A DNA stretch of 64,000 bases from Mesorhabditis belari. Its lineage: Eukaryota; Nematoda; Chromadorea; Rhabditida; Rhabditidae. The notes under the pieces are model-generated. The model had not been told where the DNA came from. It worked only from the letters and a program-made list of their open reading frames with translations, and ran no database searches. The translations under genes were made by a program, and so were the position numbers. Location of the stretch: NCBI GenBank assembly GCA_958450365.1, contig CAUEEP010000867.1, positions 1 through 64,000 of the forward strand, given 5' to 3'. Positions 21,044 through 31,754 of the stretch are shown in pieces; position 1 is the first letter of the stretch, and the number at the start of each line of letters is the position of its first letter.

Positions 21044-21809
21044 TTAGGTTGTCCAATAAGTAATGCGTGTTTTGACACGATTTTCAAAATATCACAAAAT
21101 TAACAAAAGAGAACTTTATTAATCGATATATTCTCCACAACAATCAACAACATTTCTCCATCGTCCGAGCAAAGAGTGAAGTCCGTCATAATAGAATGAA
21201 GCTGGTTTCGATGAGAAGAAATCGTCGAGCCATTTTTGCACCTCGTCAACACTTTTGAACTTGTGTTCTCCAAGAGCGTGCGCCATCGAACGGAACAAAT
21301 GGAAATCAGATGGAGCCAGGTCTGGACTATACGGCGGATGTGGGACAGTCGACCATCCAAGCTTCTCAATCTTCTCAATCTCAATCTCAAGCAGCTTTAT
21401 TCGCTTCACTCAATTTGTGGGGAAGCCACTTTCCGCATCGATTAAATTTTCCAATCTCATGGAGATGATTGTCGATTGTTGATTTGGAACAACCAAATAA
21501 TTCGGTCAACACACGAGTAGTTTGAGTTGGATCAGACTCAATGGTGTTAAGCAAAGCTTCGTTATCAAAAACGACTGGCCTTCCAGCGCGTTCCTCGTCC
21601 TCTAACGACTCGTTTCCGTCCGCAAATCGTTTAAACCAGCGCTGGCACTGGTTGATTGAAATTGAATCCTCTCCAAATGCCGCACAGATAGTTCGATGGC
21701 AATCCGCTGCAGTTTTACCTCGTTTGAAATCATACAGCATTGATGCGCGGACAACAAACTTTTTGTCTTTCATCTGCAAAACAACATATCTATTATAAAA
21801 CAAAGGCAA
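21044..21809 (-). mobile_element. Mariner with internal deletion
   Basis: The minus strand has an intact N-terminal half: MKDKKFVVRASMLYDFKRGK at the start, QRWFKRFADGNESLEDEERA, then helix-turn-helix 2 (LTELFGCSKSTIDNHLHEIG) and WLPHKLSEANKAA. The C-terminal part is VPHPPYSPDLAPSDFHLFRS to NVVDCCGEYID. The middle, including the first two catalytic Asp residues, is missing. At the deletion joint sits a small repeat (ctcaatctt, ctcaatctcaat). The 3' end has a mariner terminal repeat (ttaggttgtccaataagtaa at 21044) next to TA. The opposite terminal repeat was not found. This looks like the youngest mariner copy here, judging by the frame integrity of both halves. Confidence 0.88.
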
Positions 21810-21937
21810 ATGAATAAAATATTATATAAAAATAAACACAAGATGCTGATGATTAAAAAGAGCATATATTTGCTCGAGCATTAAAATTTATTCCCTAGAG
21901 CCTTTAGATTGTAAATTTTCTTTTTCAAAAACGTTTA

Positions 21938-21971
21938 TTTGATTTGATTTGATTTGATTTGATTTGATTTG
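21938..21971. repeat. (gattt)n array
   Basis: About seven copies of gattt at the 5' side of the LINE fragment. Confidence 0.95.
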
Positions 21972-22186
21972 ACTTTTTCAAATTTAAACCGCGGTCAGGG
22001 CCCAGAAGTGGCTCATTCCTTTTGCAAATTCCCTTTGCTTCCAATGCCTCTTTATCAAATTCATTTCCCGTTAGAGCCGCTAGATTATGGAACTTGCTCC
22101 CAAACGACATACGAGAAATTCAGTCGCTTTTCATATTCAAGAAACGTATCGATGCTTTAGATCTAGTGGCTCTTTGCCGTAAGTAA
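21971..22186 (+). pseudogene. Non-LTR retrotransposon 3' end (reverse-transcriptase ORF C-terminus)
   Basis: The plus frame from 21971 to TAA at 22186 reads FPVRAARLWNLLPNDIREIQ, then SLFIFKKRIDALDL. The R.W..LP..IR....L..FK pattern is the hallmark C-terminal tail of jockey/CR1/RTE-type reverse transcriptase ORFs. Upstream polymerase domains are absent, as expected for a 5'-truncated LINE copy. It is bracketed by (gattt)n arrays on both sides. Confidence 0.75.
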
Positions 22187-22270
22187 TTGGCTTATTGATT
22201 TCAGTATGTATTGTATGATTAAGTATCACTGTGCATTTCTCTATGATTTCTTTCACTTTATCGTTTGAAT

Positions 22271-22328
22271 ATTGATTTGATTTGATTTGATTTGATTTGA
22301 TTTGATTTGATTTGATTTGATTTGATTT
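22271..22328. repeat. (gattt)n array
   Basis: About eleven copies of tttga/gattt downstream of the LINE fragment. It is the same unit as the array at 21938-21971 and could be an expanded target-site or tail sequence. Confidence 0.95.
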
Positions 22329-22599
22329 AAATCCATTTTTATGTACTGCAATCCTTGTCCCGATCACTTGGCCGCTTGTTGAATTCGATTAGGAAAGCCC
22401 AGAAAGTGAGCAACACGGAGAGGGTCTGGAATTTTAAATAGAAATATCATTTTCCGTGTTTCTTTTAATTGACTGTCATGTTATTCTATTTTTATATCTC
22501 TTTACGCTTTAATAAGTCCAAATTATAGCATCTAATAAGCATTAAATAGCATCTAATCCTCAAATCAGTAGAACTTGACTTGCTCTGAGGCTCATGCTT

Positions 22600-22850
22600 G
22601 CTTGCTCTTGCTTCCTCTTACTTCCTCTTGCTTCCTCTTGCTTCCTCTTGCTTCCTCTTGCTTCCTCTTGCTTTCTCTTGCTTTCTCTTGCTTCCTCTTG
22701 CTTCCTCTTGCTTCCTCTTGCTTCCTCTTGCTTACTCTTGCTTCCTCTTGCTTCCTCTTGCTTTCTCTTGCTTTCTCTTGCTTCCTCTTGCTTCCTCTTG
22801 CTTCCTCTTGCTTCCTCTTGCTTCCTCTTGCTTACTCTTGCTTGCTCATG
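22600..22850. repeat. 10 bp array (cttcctcttg)
   Basis: About 25 units of cttcctcttg with tttct and tact variants. Open in all plus frames as Leu/Ser/Cys repeats and not coding. Confidence 0.96.
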
Positions 22851-23159
22851 TTTTGATTCATTTGTTGTCAAAGCCTTTGTAATCCATAAAGGATAGCCGC
22901 TTGGTGCTGTTATTTAAGAATGCAATCAAAAACTGTAGCAATTGTATAAGCTATAGTACCGTCAAAAGCTATAGTACCGTCAAAATCAACGGTTTTGAGA
23001 CCATGGTGAAGCCCCAGAGAGAGATCCCCAAGTCGGGCTGATCCAAATGTATAGCGAGGGTCCTGGCAATTGCCATTACCTGGAAATTGAATTTTGTCTT
23101 TGAAGGATCAGAGAATTGCCTTTGAAGGAACAGAGAATTTCAAAAGCTAGCAAAATTAC

Positions 23160-23275
23160 GTAAAGGAATTATCATAGAAATCGATTGACAAGTCTACTAT
23201 TGGTGCCACTAGTTTCACACTTCTAAAGTCACACAAGTACCCTTGTCAATCAATTTCTATCAGGGTATAGAGAAA
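23160..23275. repeat. Fold-back sequence around 23.2 kb
   Basis: tcatagaaatcgattgacaa at 23171 is inverted at 23246-23265 (ttgtcaatcaatttctatca), with about 60 bp between the arms. Confidence 0.6.
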
Positions 23276-23409
23276 ATAATGCGCGCTTTGAATTTCCCAG
23301 CGTTGGCAATTGCCAAGCGTTTGCTTATGTAATGTTTTAAACAAAAATAAACTAAACACTTATTAGATTTATAATCATTTCCCTTCTTCGCTAGTTTTTA
23401 CTGCAAAAA

Positions 23410-23800
23410 AAAAATGATGACAACAAGTTCATGCTCTACAAGGAAAAATCCATCTTGCCAATCATCTCCAAAGCTTTTGGAGATGATTATTTCAGTGAAA
23501 GTCAGCGTTGTCAATGGTTTCAAGTGGCTAGTGGCAAGTGGGAGACGGCCAGTGGCTCATCGTGGACAGCCCGTGCTCTATCTTGCTGCAAACTGCAACT
23601 GCAACTGCAAATCACACGATTTTTCCGACAGAATCTTGACTTTTCTACTTTTCTATCATTTCTATATCCGTCCAGCTATGAAAAGCTCCATAATAAAGGC
23701 CAAAACTAATTAAATATGGTTTGGGGAATTGAATGGAAACAACGGAAGCAAAGTTCATTTCCGGATCGTTACAAAACTGGTGGGCGTGTTTGAGTTTTTT
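23410..23800 (+). pseudogene. Probable mariner transposase relic
   Basis: The plus frame reads YKEKSILPIISKAFGDDYFS followed by ESQRCQWFQ, aligning loosely with the mariner N-terminus (LYDFKxGK...AFGED..SxxxCQRWFxRF). A later patch reads MVWGIEWKQRKQSSFPDRYK. No terminal repeats were found. Weak evidence. Confidence 0.35.
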
Positions 23801-24079
23801 TCAATAAATAGTTTTGATCAAAAAACGCGCATTATCTTCTTTACACCCTGTTATGATAAATGCTTTATCACGAGGTTGTTAAGTATGTTTGTCTGGGCTT
23901 TGCAGGCTTTGTCTGGGCTGTCTGGACTTAAGTGCAAGCAAAAAACCTCCTCATCTCTCATTCACCTCTCGATCCTCGCTCTCCCAGATCCTCTCGTTCA
24001 TGCAGAGCAACGATTTCGATTTGTAAATCTGAACCGATTGACTGAACAGTTAACCTATCGCACATCGGCGCGAAATAAG

Positions 24080-24583
24080 GCAAAAATGCGTTTTCTATCG
24101 GATTTTTCTGAGAGTACCTTTTTTAGATGCGGAAAATTGTGCTGATTCCGAATCTGAAGGAATTTTTCAAATCCCTCTGACAGAAATTTTTTAAATTTGG
24201 TTGTAGCGGTTTTTTGGTCATTTTGTATGGGAAATTTTGTGGTACCCTGCAGTTTGGAGCTCGTAACTCGACAACAAGGGTCTAGAACCAAAAACGAAGG
24301 GACAAGTTTTATTCTAGAGACTCTTACGAACATTTTGATGCAAAAATCATCAAATTTGCTCAACTCTACAAAAAGTTATAACATTTTTTAAAAAAGAAAT
24401 GAGAAAATCTAAAAAATTCTCTATTGCACAATTGTTTTGTTCAAAAGAACAATGTAGCTATGTATCGTATTCACTCAAAACAATTAAGGAATTTGAAAAA
24501 TTCCTTCAGATTCGGAATCAGCACAATTTTTCGCATCTAAAAAAGGTACTCCTAGAAAAATCCGATAGAAAACGCATTTTCGC
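24080..24583. mobile_element. Fold-back element with ~93 bp inverted arms
   Basis: The arm 24080-24172 (aaaaatgcgttttctatcgg to aatttttcaaat) is nearly identical to the reverse complement of 24490-24583. About 315 bp of unrelated sequence lies between. It has no transposase. The open frames in the arms are mirror images of each other and are not genes. Confidence 0.8.
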
Positions 24584-24677
24584 ATTGTCTACCGTGGTTC
24601 TTCAGCCTATTGAAGAGGTTTCAGAAAAACCGTTCATTTAGATGATCATTAAAGAGTAGTGACTCTCCTTTCCAAAC

Positions 24678-27600
24678 CTCTTCATGCAATTTAGCCGGCA
24701 CAACCGTCCACGAATAGTATCCATAAGTGCAAAAAATCAGCGACGGAACCGTCAGAAATGCCTCAAACAGTGTGGCTCTTCTAGCGATGGTGATCAAAGA
24801 GAAAAGAAATGTTGGCACTGTTGTGGAAACCATGTAGAAAGCGTAGATCTGTAAGAGGAGTGGATTTATTTGTACTTAACCTTAAAAACATATCTTTCTG
24901 GGGTACTACCTTCGCTCTGGGGTACTAGCTTCGCTCTCTGATGGAAAAAGTTCGTTACTAACAAATAAAATAAATCCAAAATCTACTAACAATTCTTATT
25001 TTTTAGCAATTTTTAAAAAAATGTTTTCACAGATTTGAAAATACACTGAAATCTTTTCCTCGTGACTCTGGTTTTGACTCAGATTCTGATCCTGACGCTG
25101 GATGTATTAGGTTGTCCAGTTATGAATGCGCGCCTGCTCTTGAACAGCATACCTCAGAGCTATACAATTTTATCAAGCCTAATCCTCTATATGCTGCTCA
25201 GATTTCCTTATTTATTACAATTCTTTCGTGTTTTTGACAAAATCAATTAATTTTTGATTTAATTTCTGTGTTTAGATGTCTCCGTGCCTTTGGAGACACA
25301 AAGTTTAGTCTCCGTGCCTTTGGAGACATAAAGTTTAGTCTCCGTGCCTTTGGAGACACAAAGTTTAGTCTCCGTACCTTTGGAGACACAAAGTTTAGTC
25401 TCCGTGCCTTTGGAGACACAAAGTTTAGTCTCCGTACCTTTGGAGACATAAAGTTTAGTCTCCGTGCCTTTGGAGACACAAAGTTTAGTCTCCGTGCCTT
25501 TGGTATAACTTCAAATTGGGCAAAAACGCTGCTGAATCTCCTCGAGATCTCTGAAAAATATTTGGGGAAGATGCTAGCCAGTGTCGTCAGTTCGGAAAGC
25601 CAGTGTCGCCGATGGTTTCAACGATTTCGAGAAGGAAATGAATCTTTGGAAGATCAGGACCAGCAACGACAATCGTTGCGTCGTTGCGAGCCAGCAAGCC
25701 AGCGAGCCGTCATCATATCCACTAACGACATCCTCCTGCAATCGATAATGCAGTACTGAAGCAGGTGATCGAAATTGACTTTCGACAAACTACACGTGAA
25801 CTTGTATTTGGAGAAAGATTTGAAGCAAGCCCTCAAACAATTTTTGAGCATTTATATCAATTGGGGAAAATAAGCCGACAAGGGAAATGGGCTCCTCATC
25901 TTCAGTAATGTCAATAAAGCTACTCGTTCACTATGGCTGTCGTTAGTGGATATGACGATGGCTGGCTGGCTCGCTGGCTCGCAACGACGCAACGATTGTC
26001 GTTGCTGGTCCTCATCTTCCAAAGATTCATTTCCTTCTCGAAATCGTTGAAACCATCGGCGACACTGGCTTTCCGAACCGAATCCAGTATTTTCTTTGTT
26101 TGGCAAAAAAATACTGGATTTTACGATGAGATCCTTACTTGCGATGAAAAATGGATTCAATATGATAATTCTACACGAAAACGGCAACGGCAGAGGCAAC
26201 GGCAGAGGCAACGGCAGAGGCAACGGCAGAGGCAACGGCAGAGGCAACGGCAGAGGCAACGGCAGAGGCAACGGCAACAGCAACAGCAACGGCAACGTGT
26301 TGATATGGCTAGAATCTGGTGAAGAGCCAATACTAACACCAAAGCCCGACTTTCACGGCAAGAAAGTCATCCTTACTGTCTGGTGGAATTCCCTAGGCAT
26401 TGCTTGTTTTGAGCTGCTTAAACCTGGACATACAATCACGGGTAAAACTTGAACAACTTGAACGAGTGAATCACAAAAAGCTACAAAAAGGTATTGCTAC
26501 AAAAAAACCTTGATCCTTGAAACATAAAGTTCATTCAAGATAATGCATCATCGCTCATTCACAAGTTGCAAAGATTGTTCAGGATTAACTCGAAGAGTTG
26601 GGCTGGGAATCTCTCCTGCATCCGCTATATTCTTTGAATGTTTCTCCACGGGAAGAATTGAGAAAACAAAGAAGAATCCTTCGAATTACCATTTATTTCG
26701 CTCAATGCAAAAACGTTTAGCTAGAAACAAGTTCAAAGATGTTTAAGAGGTCGAAAAATGAATAGCTTTCTTTGCCTTAAAACAAGCCAACAAGCCAACA
26801 AGCCAACAAGCCAACAAGCCAACAAGCCAACAAGCCAACAAGCCAACAAGCCAACAAGCCAACAAGTCAACAAGCCAACAAGCTAAGGGAATTCATTCTT
26901 TGTATGGAAGATGGAAACAAATTTTGTTCACTAATGATGAACATAAAGTTGTTAACATTGTTGTTAAAGTTATTGAGCTGTTAAATTGTTGCTTTTAAAA
27001 TCAAGAGTTATCTTAAAAACGCACATTTATAACTAGAAACACCTATAACTAGACAACCTAATATAAAACTTTGTATGTAAGTAACTTTGTGTGTTAATGT
27101 TATTTTGAGGTCACCATCTGTTTATTTTATTCGCAACCACTCACCGAAAAGATCCGATTCAGTTGAACGATCGTTTTTGTCAAACGAGCATGTTTTAGAA
27201 TCACTTCCTTTAATGAAACTTTAAAGTCGTGCTTCTCATCGGAAAGCTGAAAACTTTTCGAGTATACTTTGTACTAACTTTTCTGCACACTAATTTACTA
27301 TTAGGGACTTGCAAAAGAAACTGCGGATTACTTCCGAGGACCAAAGTCTTTTTTATTTGAAAGTGTGATGGTCCGGTTTAAATTGTATTATATTGTATTA
27401 CTATTGCTTATTCATTTTAATTATTTTCACAACTATTGCTATCATTAAATATTACATAATCTTGGGTAGAAGATGGCGAATCAAAAACTCATGTTGCGAG
27501 CGTGCCTTCTCTATGACTTCAAAATGAAGGAATTAGCATCGAAGTCGCACCGGAATCTTTGTGAAACATTCGGAGAAAACATTTTGAGTGAAAGAACTTG

Positions 27601-29212
27601 CCAGGAATGGTTTCGACGTTTTCGTGAAGGAGATGGCAGCTTGGAAGATGAGCCTCATGGATATTGTCCAGTTGTCCAGTTGTCTTCGATAATGCGGAGT
27701 TGCTGGAGATTGTCAAGTTGGATCCAACTCAAACTTTGCCCGAATTAGCCGAATACTTTAAATGTGATTCGAGCACAATTTCTCGACACCTTGCGCTTAT
27801 TGGAAAAAGGAATCGTTGTGACCAATGGGTCCCACATGAATTGGGTTGTTCAAATGTTGGTTATAATCCGCAGTTTCTTTTGCAAGGACCCTATATATTA
27901 GCGCAACAAACAAAAGGTGAAAATGAAAAGAGAAGATCAAATTTCAAGCCATTGACTCACTTTAGCCAACATCCAATTGAACGCTTTCATCTCCCAAAAA
28001 ACTCCCGTTGCCAGCATCACATACAAATGCATGACGATATAGTGAAGAGCAAAAGCTATCGAGCAGAAGAATGAGCGGACAAAGATTTGACTGCCTTCGA
28101 CGAAATGCTGGAAAATCTATTGCAAAAGAAACTGCGGATTACTTCAGAGGACGAAATTTTTTTATTTGAAAGTGCGATGGTCCTATTAAAATTGTAAAAT
28201 TTTAAATCACACTTAAATTCAGTAGTAAACCTTAACGCTAAGTATGTCAAAAGTATATCAAAAGTATATCAAAAGCTTAAAAGTCAAACAGAGTACTTGG
28301 ATTTGATCATTTTTCTAGTATTTCCTCCTAAATCTACCTTCTCCTCGTTTGCCATATGCGGTCGCCAATCGAAAATCGCTCCGACAACAAACTGGGCGAT
28401 CATCCAGAACAAAATGCCCAACATGACACAGAAACGAATGAAAACTCTACGATGGGCCGAGAGGATCTCCTGGAATGAATGTTTCTCGTCTGCTAGCAAG
28501 AGTATTTTGTTGGGATTCAAAATTTGAAGGCCCATTAATATGCCTAGCTAGTTAAAATAGCTAAAACAGTACACCGACAAAGCCAAACCTTCTTAAATCG
28601 CTCGTTTCCTGAGTCGGCTTTGACAAAGAGATTGAACAAACTCTTCAGCTGTTTCCGCTTCTGCCAATAGATCAAACAGAACTGAAATTGTTGTTTTCTT
28701 GTTTCTGCATCTTCCATTAGTAAGTTAACCCCAGAAAACGTGGCTTGCATGTTGAAGGAGATGAAAACGACCCCAGTCGGCGCTCGATCCAAGCCATGAC
28801 TGAATGTGACAAAGGAATCGAAGAAGAGGAAGAGAATGCCTGAAAAAGAAGTTCTGTTTGATGCGTTGGGTACTTTTACTTGACTTTTCTAACTCACATC
28901 CACCAAGAATAACTCCCATCATCAGCTGATTCTTGATACGCGTCCATGGCGGATCGCTTGGCTTGAAGCGGGCGCAGAAGAAACGAGAAACCTGAAATCA
29001 CTCGAAATAGTAAAACTTAAACAAAACTTAAACAAAACTTAAACAAAACTTAAACAAAACTTAAACAAAACTTAAACAAAACTATAATCAAAACTCACCA
29101 AAAAGAACTGTTTCATTCGTTGCTGGAGCACCGCCGAATGAAAGGGCAACTTCTCGTCACCGTCATTTTTCTCGTGATCATCGAAGATCAAATCCCAGTC
29201 GAGGGCCTCGTG
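24678..29212 (-). CDS. Multi-pass membrane protein, possibly gustatory-receptor-like
   Basis: Seven in-phase exons on the minus strand: 29099-29212, 28898-28991, 28730-28839, 28589-28681, 28338-28469, 27961-28107 and 24678-24848. The protein begins in a charged stretch (EALDWDLIFDDHEKNDGDEK). It then has hydrophobic segments (MMGVILGG|CILFLFFDSFVTF; FCVMLGILFWMIAQFVVGAI; SIAFALHYIVMHLYVMLA; FYMVSTTVPTFLFSLITI; FLTVPSLIFCTYGYYSW) with FCLIYWQK and EMKAFNWML loop motifs. Helix number and the FNWML loop recall the gustatory receptor (7tm_7) group, but that is a weak guess. The first Met and the terminal exon are not seen. A mariner (25107-27061) and a second mariner piece sit in the last intron, so function is uncertain. 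A plus-strand paralogue with matching exon lengths lies at 32455-35322. Confidence 0.7.
25276..25505. repeat. 30 bp array (tctccgtgcctttggagaca...)
   Basis: Eight copies of a 30 bp unit inside the mariner. Each unit carries a small hairpin (tctccgtgcctttggaga). Confidence 0.96.
26176..26290. repeat. 12 bp array (ggcagaggcaac) inside mariner ORF
   Basis: Nine units of 12 bp inserted in frame after the transposase residues DNSTRKRQ, giving an artificial Arg/Gln repeat before VLIWLESGEEP. Confidence 0.95.
26785..26885. repeat. 9 bp array (caacaagcc)
   Basis: About eleven units of caacaagcc in the 3' part of the mariner. Confidence 0.95.
27310..28195. repeat. ~70 bp direct repeats flanking an exon
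   Basis: tgcaaaagaaactgcggatt... at 27310-27380 recurs at 28122-28192 with about 8 differences. The repeats bracket the mariner fragment and the exon at 27961-28107, consistent with an old tandem duplication of intron sequence. Confidence 0.8.
27473..27842 (+). pseudogene. Mariner transposase N-terminal fragment, frameshifted
   Basis: The plus frame from the ATG at 27473 reads MANQKLMLRACLLYDFKMKE, then CQEWFRRFREGDGSLEDE. At 27660-27685 an 8 bp tandem duplication (gttgtcca) shifts the frame. The following frame gives VVFDNAELLEIVKLDPTQ and a helix-turn-helix (LAEYFKCDSSTISRHLALIG) to RCDQWVPHEL. There is no catalytic domain. It lies in the last intron of the minus-strand membrane gene. Confidence 0.85.
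29005..29085. repeat. 11 bp array (aaacttaaaca)
   Basis: Six to seven units of acttaaacaaa just beside the donor of the exon at 29099-29212. Confidence 0.93.
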
Positions 29213-29289
29213 CTGAAATCTTATCAGACTTTGAACTTATATTAACTTATTTTAAAAACAAGAAACAAGAAACAAGAATTGAAAGATTA

Positions 29290-29800
29290 CTAGTAGTAAA
29301 GAAATAATGACTGCAGAATGAAATGACTGCCGAATTTTTGCAAGAAAATGTGGGTACTAGCGGGATACGATAGCAAAATAGTGCATTTTAAGAGTTTGGG
29401 TCTTCTATTGGAGATTGGTTTTCTACTTTTCAACCTCCCTTCAAAAGGGTCTTCTATTTTTTGTAAAAAATTTTTTATGGTCACCCGTCCGCGATTAATA
29501 CCCCCTTTAAAAGATTTTTAAAAATTGAAACGCGTAACCAGCCAGCGCGCTGCAGCGGACTACTTCTTGTAAACTCACATAAGAAGCCTGGCGTTTCAGA
29601 TTCATTCTAGAGCTTTAAAATAATCAATATAAGTTTAGAATTTGTTAATCTGTAGCATTTTGATGATATTGGTGGCATTTTGATGATATTGATGGAAATT
29701 TGAGCTTTTATTGCCTCTAGCTCTAAATAAAAGGCCCCACTTGAAACAAAAAAAAATGGCACTTGTGCCTTTTAGCGTTGAGTTTTCGGGAATTTATAGT
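29290..29800. other. No gene seen
   Basis: AT-rich unique sequence. Short open frames on both strands lack splice sites or protein patterns. Confidence 0.5.
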
Positions 29801-29806
29801 TTTATA

Positions 29807-30673
29807 TTAGGTGTGTGGAAAAGTAATCGACGTTTTTAACGTTTAAATATAAAGGACCATAAGTTTCGTTAAAACAATTTTTATTCAACGAAGTAATCAC
29901 CATTCGAAAGAACAACCTTTTGCCAACGTTCTACAAGTAAAGACATTCCACGATAATAAAAATCTTGGTCCTTAGAGGCGAAGAAAAGATCAACCTCGGT
30001 TTTGACATCTTCTTCGGAATTGAACGTTTAAAAACGAACCATATTGGAACCGTATCTGAACCATATTGGAACCATATTGGAACCATATGGGAACCATATT
30101 AGAACCGTATTGGAACCATATTGGAACCATATTGAAACCGTATTGGAACCATATTGGAACCATATTGGAACCATATTGGAACCATACTGGAACCGTATTG
30201 GAACCATATTGGAACCATATTGGAACCGTATTGGAACCATATTGGAACCATATTGGAACCATATGGGAACCATATTGGAACCATATTGGAACCGTATTGG
30301 AATCGTATTGGAACATATTGGAACCGTATTGGAACCATATTGGAACCATATTGGAGACAAAAATAAATAATAATCAGATGGAGGAAGGTCTGGACTATAA
30401 GGTGGATGTGGTAAAATCTCTCATCCAACACTCTGGATTTTTTGTCGAGTCTGTAAAGAGACATGTGGTCGCACGTTATCGTTCATGCGGTATCCATTTG
30501 TCCAACTTTTTGATAAAATTCATGGCATTCAAGCGTTTCCTGACGGCTGACCCATCACAATTTAATGTAAGGCCTATTTCTGAAGAGGTTGAACGAGGGT
30601 TTTCGAGAAGACAGCGTCTTGTTTTGTCATCAGATAAAAATAAAAAACGTGGATTACTTTTTCACACACCTAA
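29807..30673 (-). mobile_element. Mariner deletion derivative with array insert
   Basis: The perfect-looking ends ttaggtgtgtggaaaagtaa (29807) and its inverted copy ending 30673 are both next to TA. Minus-strand remnants are a helix-turn-helix (STSSEIGLTLNCDGSAVRKR ... KLDKWIPHE), VSLQTRQK, then LPHPPYSPDLPPSDYYLF, and the C-terminus SLLVERWQKVVLSNGDYFVE ending in a stop at about 29877. The catalytic core is deleted, and an 18 bp array replaces a few residues between the PPSDYYLF and EEDVKTEVD segments. Confidence 0.88.
30031..30356. repeat. 16 bp array (ggaaccatattggaac)
   Basis: About 27 units of ggaaccatatt or ggaaccgtatt (11 bp) inside the mariner frame. Because 11 bp rotates frame, all three frames are open. 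Confidence 0.96.
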
Positions 30674-30899
30674 TAGTTTATAGTTTAACAAAATTTTATA
30701 TAAAATTTATAAATTGTTAGTTGTTAATGATAATATTAATGTTAATTGTTAATTGAGAAAGTTTTAGTTTTGATTTGATTTGAAAAATTGAATTTAACCG
30801 TCCACATCCGTGGAACGAACAAAGCCAAAACAAAATAAGAAAATAAAGTTGTAAATTGTTTGTAGAAGAAAATTCCGATGTAGATTCAATCTAAATCGG

Positions 30900-31160
30900 A
30901 CGTCCGATTTAGATTGAACTTATCGCGGACGTTTGATTTAGATTACAGTCTATATCGGACGTTCGATTTAGTCTGGATTCGTCTTCAAGGGATTCATTAC
31001 CATCTCGGAATTGGGCAAACCAGAGCTGGCATGATCTTTCGGTGATAACCTGTTCCCCAAAGGCGCAACAGAGATCACGATGTGAATCAGCAGCGTTTTT
31101 GCCCATTTTGAAGTCATAGAGAAGACACGTGCGCAGAACATACTTTTATCCACCATGATC
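30900..31160 (-). pseudogene. Mariner transposase N-terminal fragment
   Basis: The minus frame MGKNAADSHRDLCCAFGEQV and CQLWFAQFRDGNESLEDESR matches the mariner N-terminal helix-turn-helix. It breaks into a short array of tctaaatcggacgt units at 30885-30975. No other transposase domain is present. Confidence 0.8.
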
Positions 31161-31522
31161 TAAAGCAAAAATCAATTAAAAAGTGAAAGCTCTGACTTTG
31201 AAAAAATACGAAAATAAAGTAAATATCCATGTCGGAAAGCTGAGGGGCAATTGCTCCCTGGCGGAGCAATTGCGGTGGCGCGTCTTCGTCAGAGCTTGAG
31301 GTAAGGGTGAATCCTCCAAGATAGCTCAGGGTGACCCCCTCCCTCACCGGGGAGTGCTTGGGGGGATTTGGGGGGCTAGTAATAGCCCCCCCCCCAAGTG
31401 CTGCAGTTTTTTCCTTTGATTTTTCATAGATTCCAGCTTTCTGCTTTCTTTTCTGAATTTTCTGAATTTTCAGAGTTTTCTAGAGTTTTTTGAGGTTTTT
31501 AACCTAAGTATTTTGCGGTTTC

Positions 31523-31638
31523 TTTAGCTTCTTGTACGAGGTTCTTGGGAACATTTTAAGGAAGATTTTAAGATTCAAGTTGATCGGTTCATTGGAAGCC
31601 GGGATATGAGAAAAAAACTCCGATACCGCAGTCTTATC
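31523..31638 (+). CDS. Possible upstream exon of the paralogue at 32455
   Basis: After a tttag acceptor the frame reads LLVRGSWEHFKEDFKIQVDR and then FIGSRDMRKKLRYRSL. VDRF and the following basic run resemble the VSRFFCARF exon of the minus-strand gene (28898-28991). Its donor and phase do not fit cleanly. Confidence 0.25.
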
Positions 31639-31639
31639 T

Positions 31640-31752
31640 TGTTAACACCTCGTTAACACCTGAGATACCTCACCTGAGATACCTCACCTGAGATACCTCA
31701 CCTGAGATACCTCACCTGAGATACCTCACCTGAGATACCTCATCTGAGATAT
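31640..31752. repeat. 14 bp array (cctgagatacctca)
   Basis: Seven to eight near-identical units. The copied receptor exon begins directly after the array. Confidence 0.96.
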
Positions 31753-31754
31753 TT

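Larger units (their letters stand above)
25107..27061 (+). mobile_element. Mariner element swollen by three tandem arrays
   Basis: The terminal repeats ttaggttgtccagtta (25107) and taactagacaaccta (ending 27061) are inverted and flanked by TA. Transposase pieces on plus: RRWFQRFREGNESLED near 25610, TIFEHLYQLGKISRQGKWAP near 25840, DEKWIQYDNSTRK (first catalytic Asp) near 26140, FHGKKVILTVWW near 26350 and SNYHLFRSMQKRLA near 26680. A 150 bp stretch at about 25915-26080 is an inverted copy of the 25595-25720 part. The element is about 1.95 kb against a usual 1.3 kb. The excess is arrays at 25276-25505, 26176-26290 and 26785-26885. It is not functional. Confidence 0.88.

Noticed and set aside
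23901..24025. Possible receptor C-tail exon on the plus strand (SASKKPPHLSFTSRSSLSQI)
   Set aside because: It has an acceptor (tttgcag) and a stop in a plausible frame, but a second frame is also open and no partner exon was found. Left unassigned.
24055..24641. Two open frames sharing FEKFLQIRNQHNF
   Set aside because: They are the same sequence read from the two inverted arms of a fold-back element.
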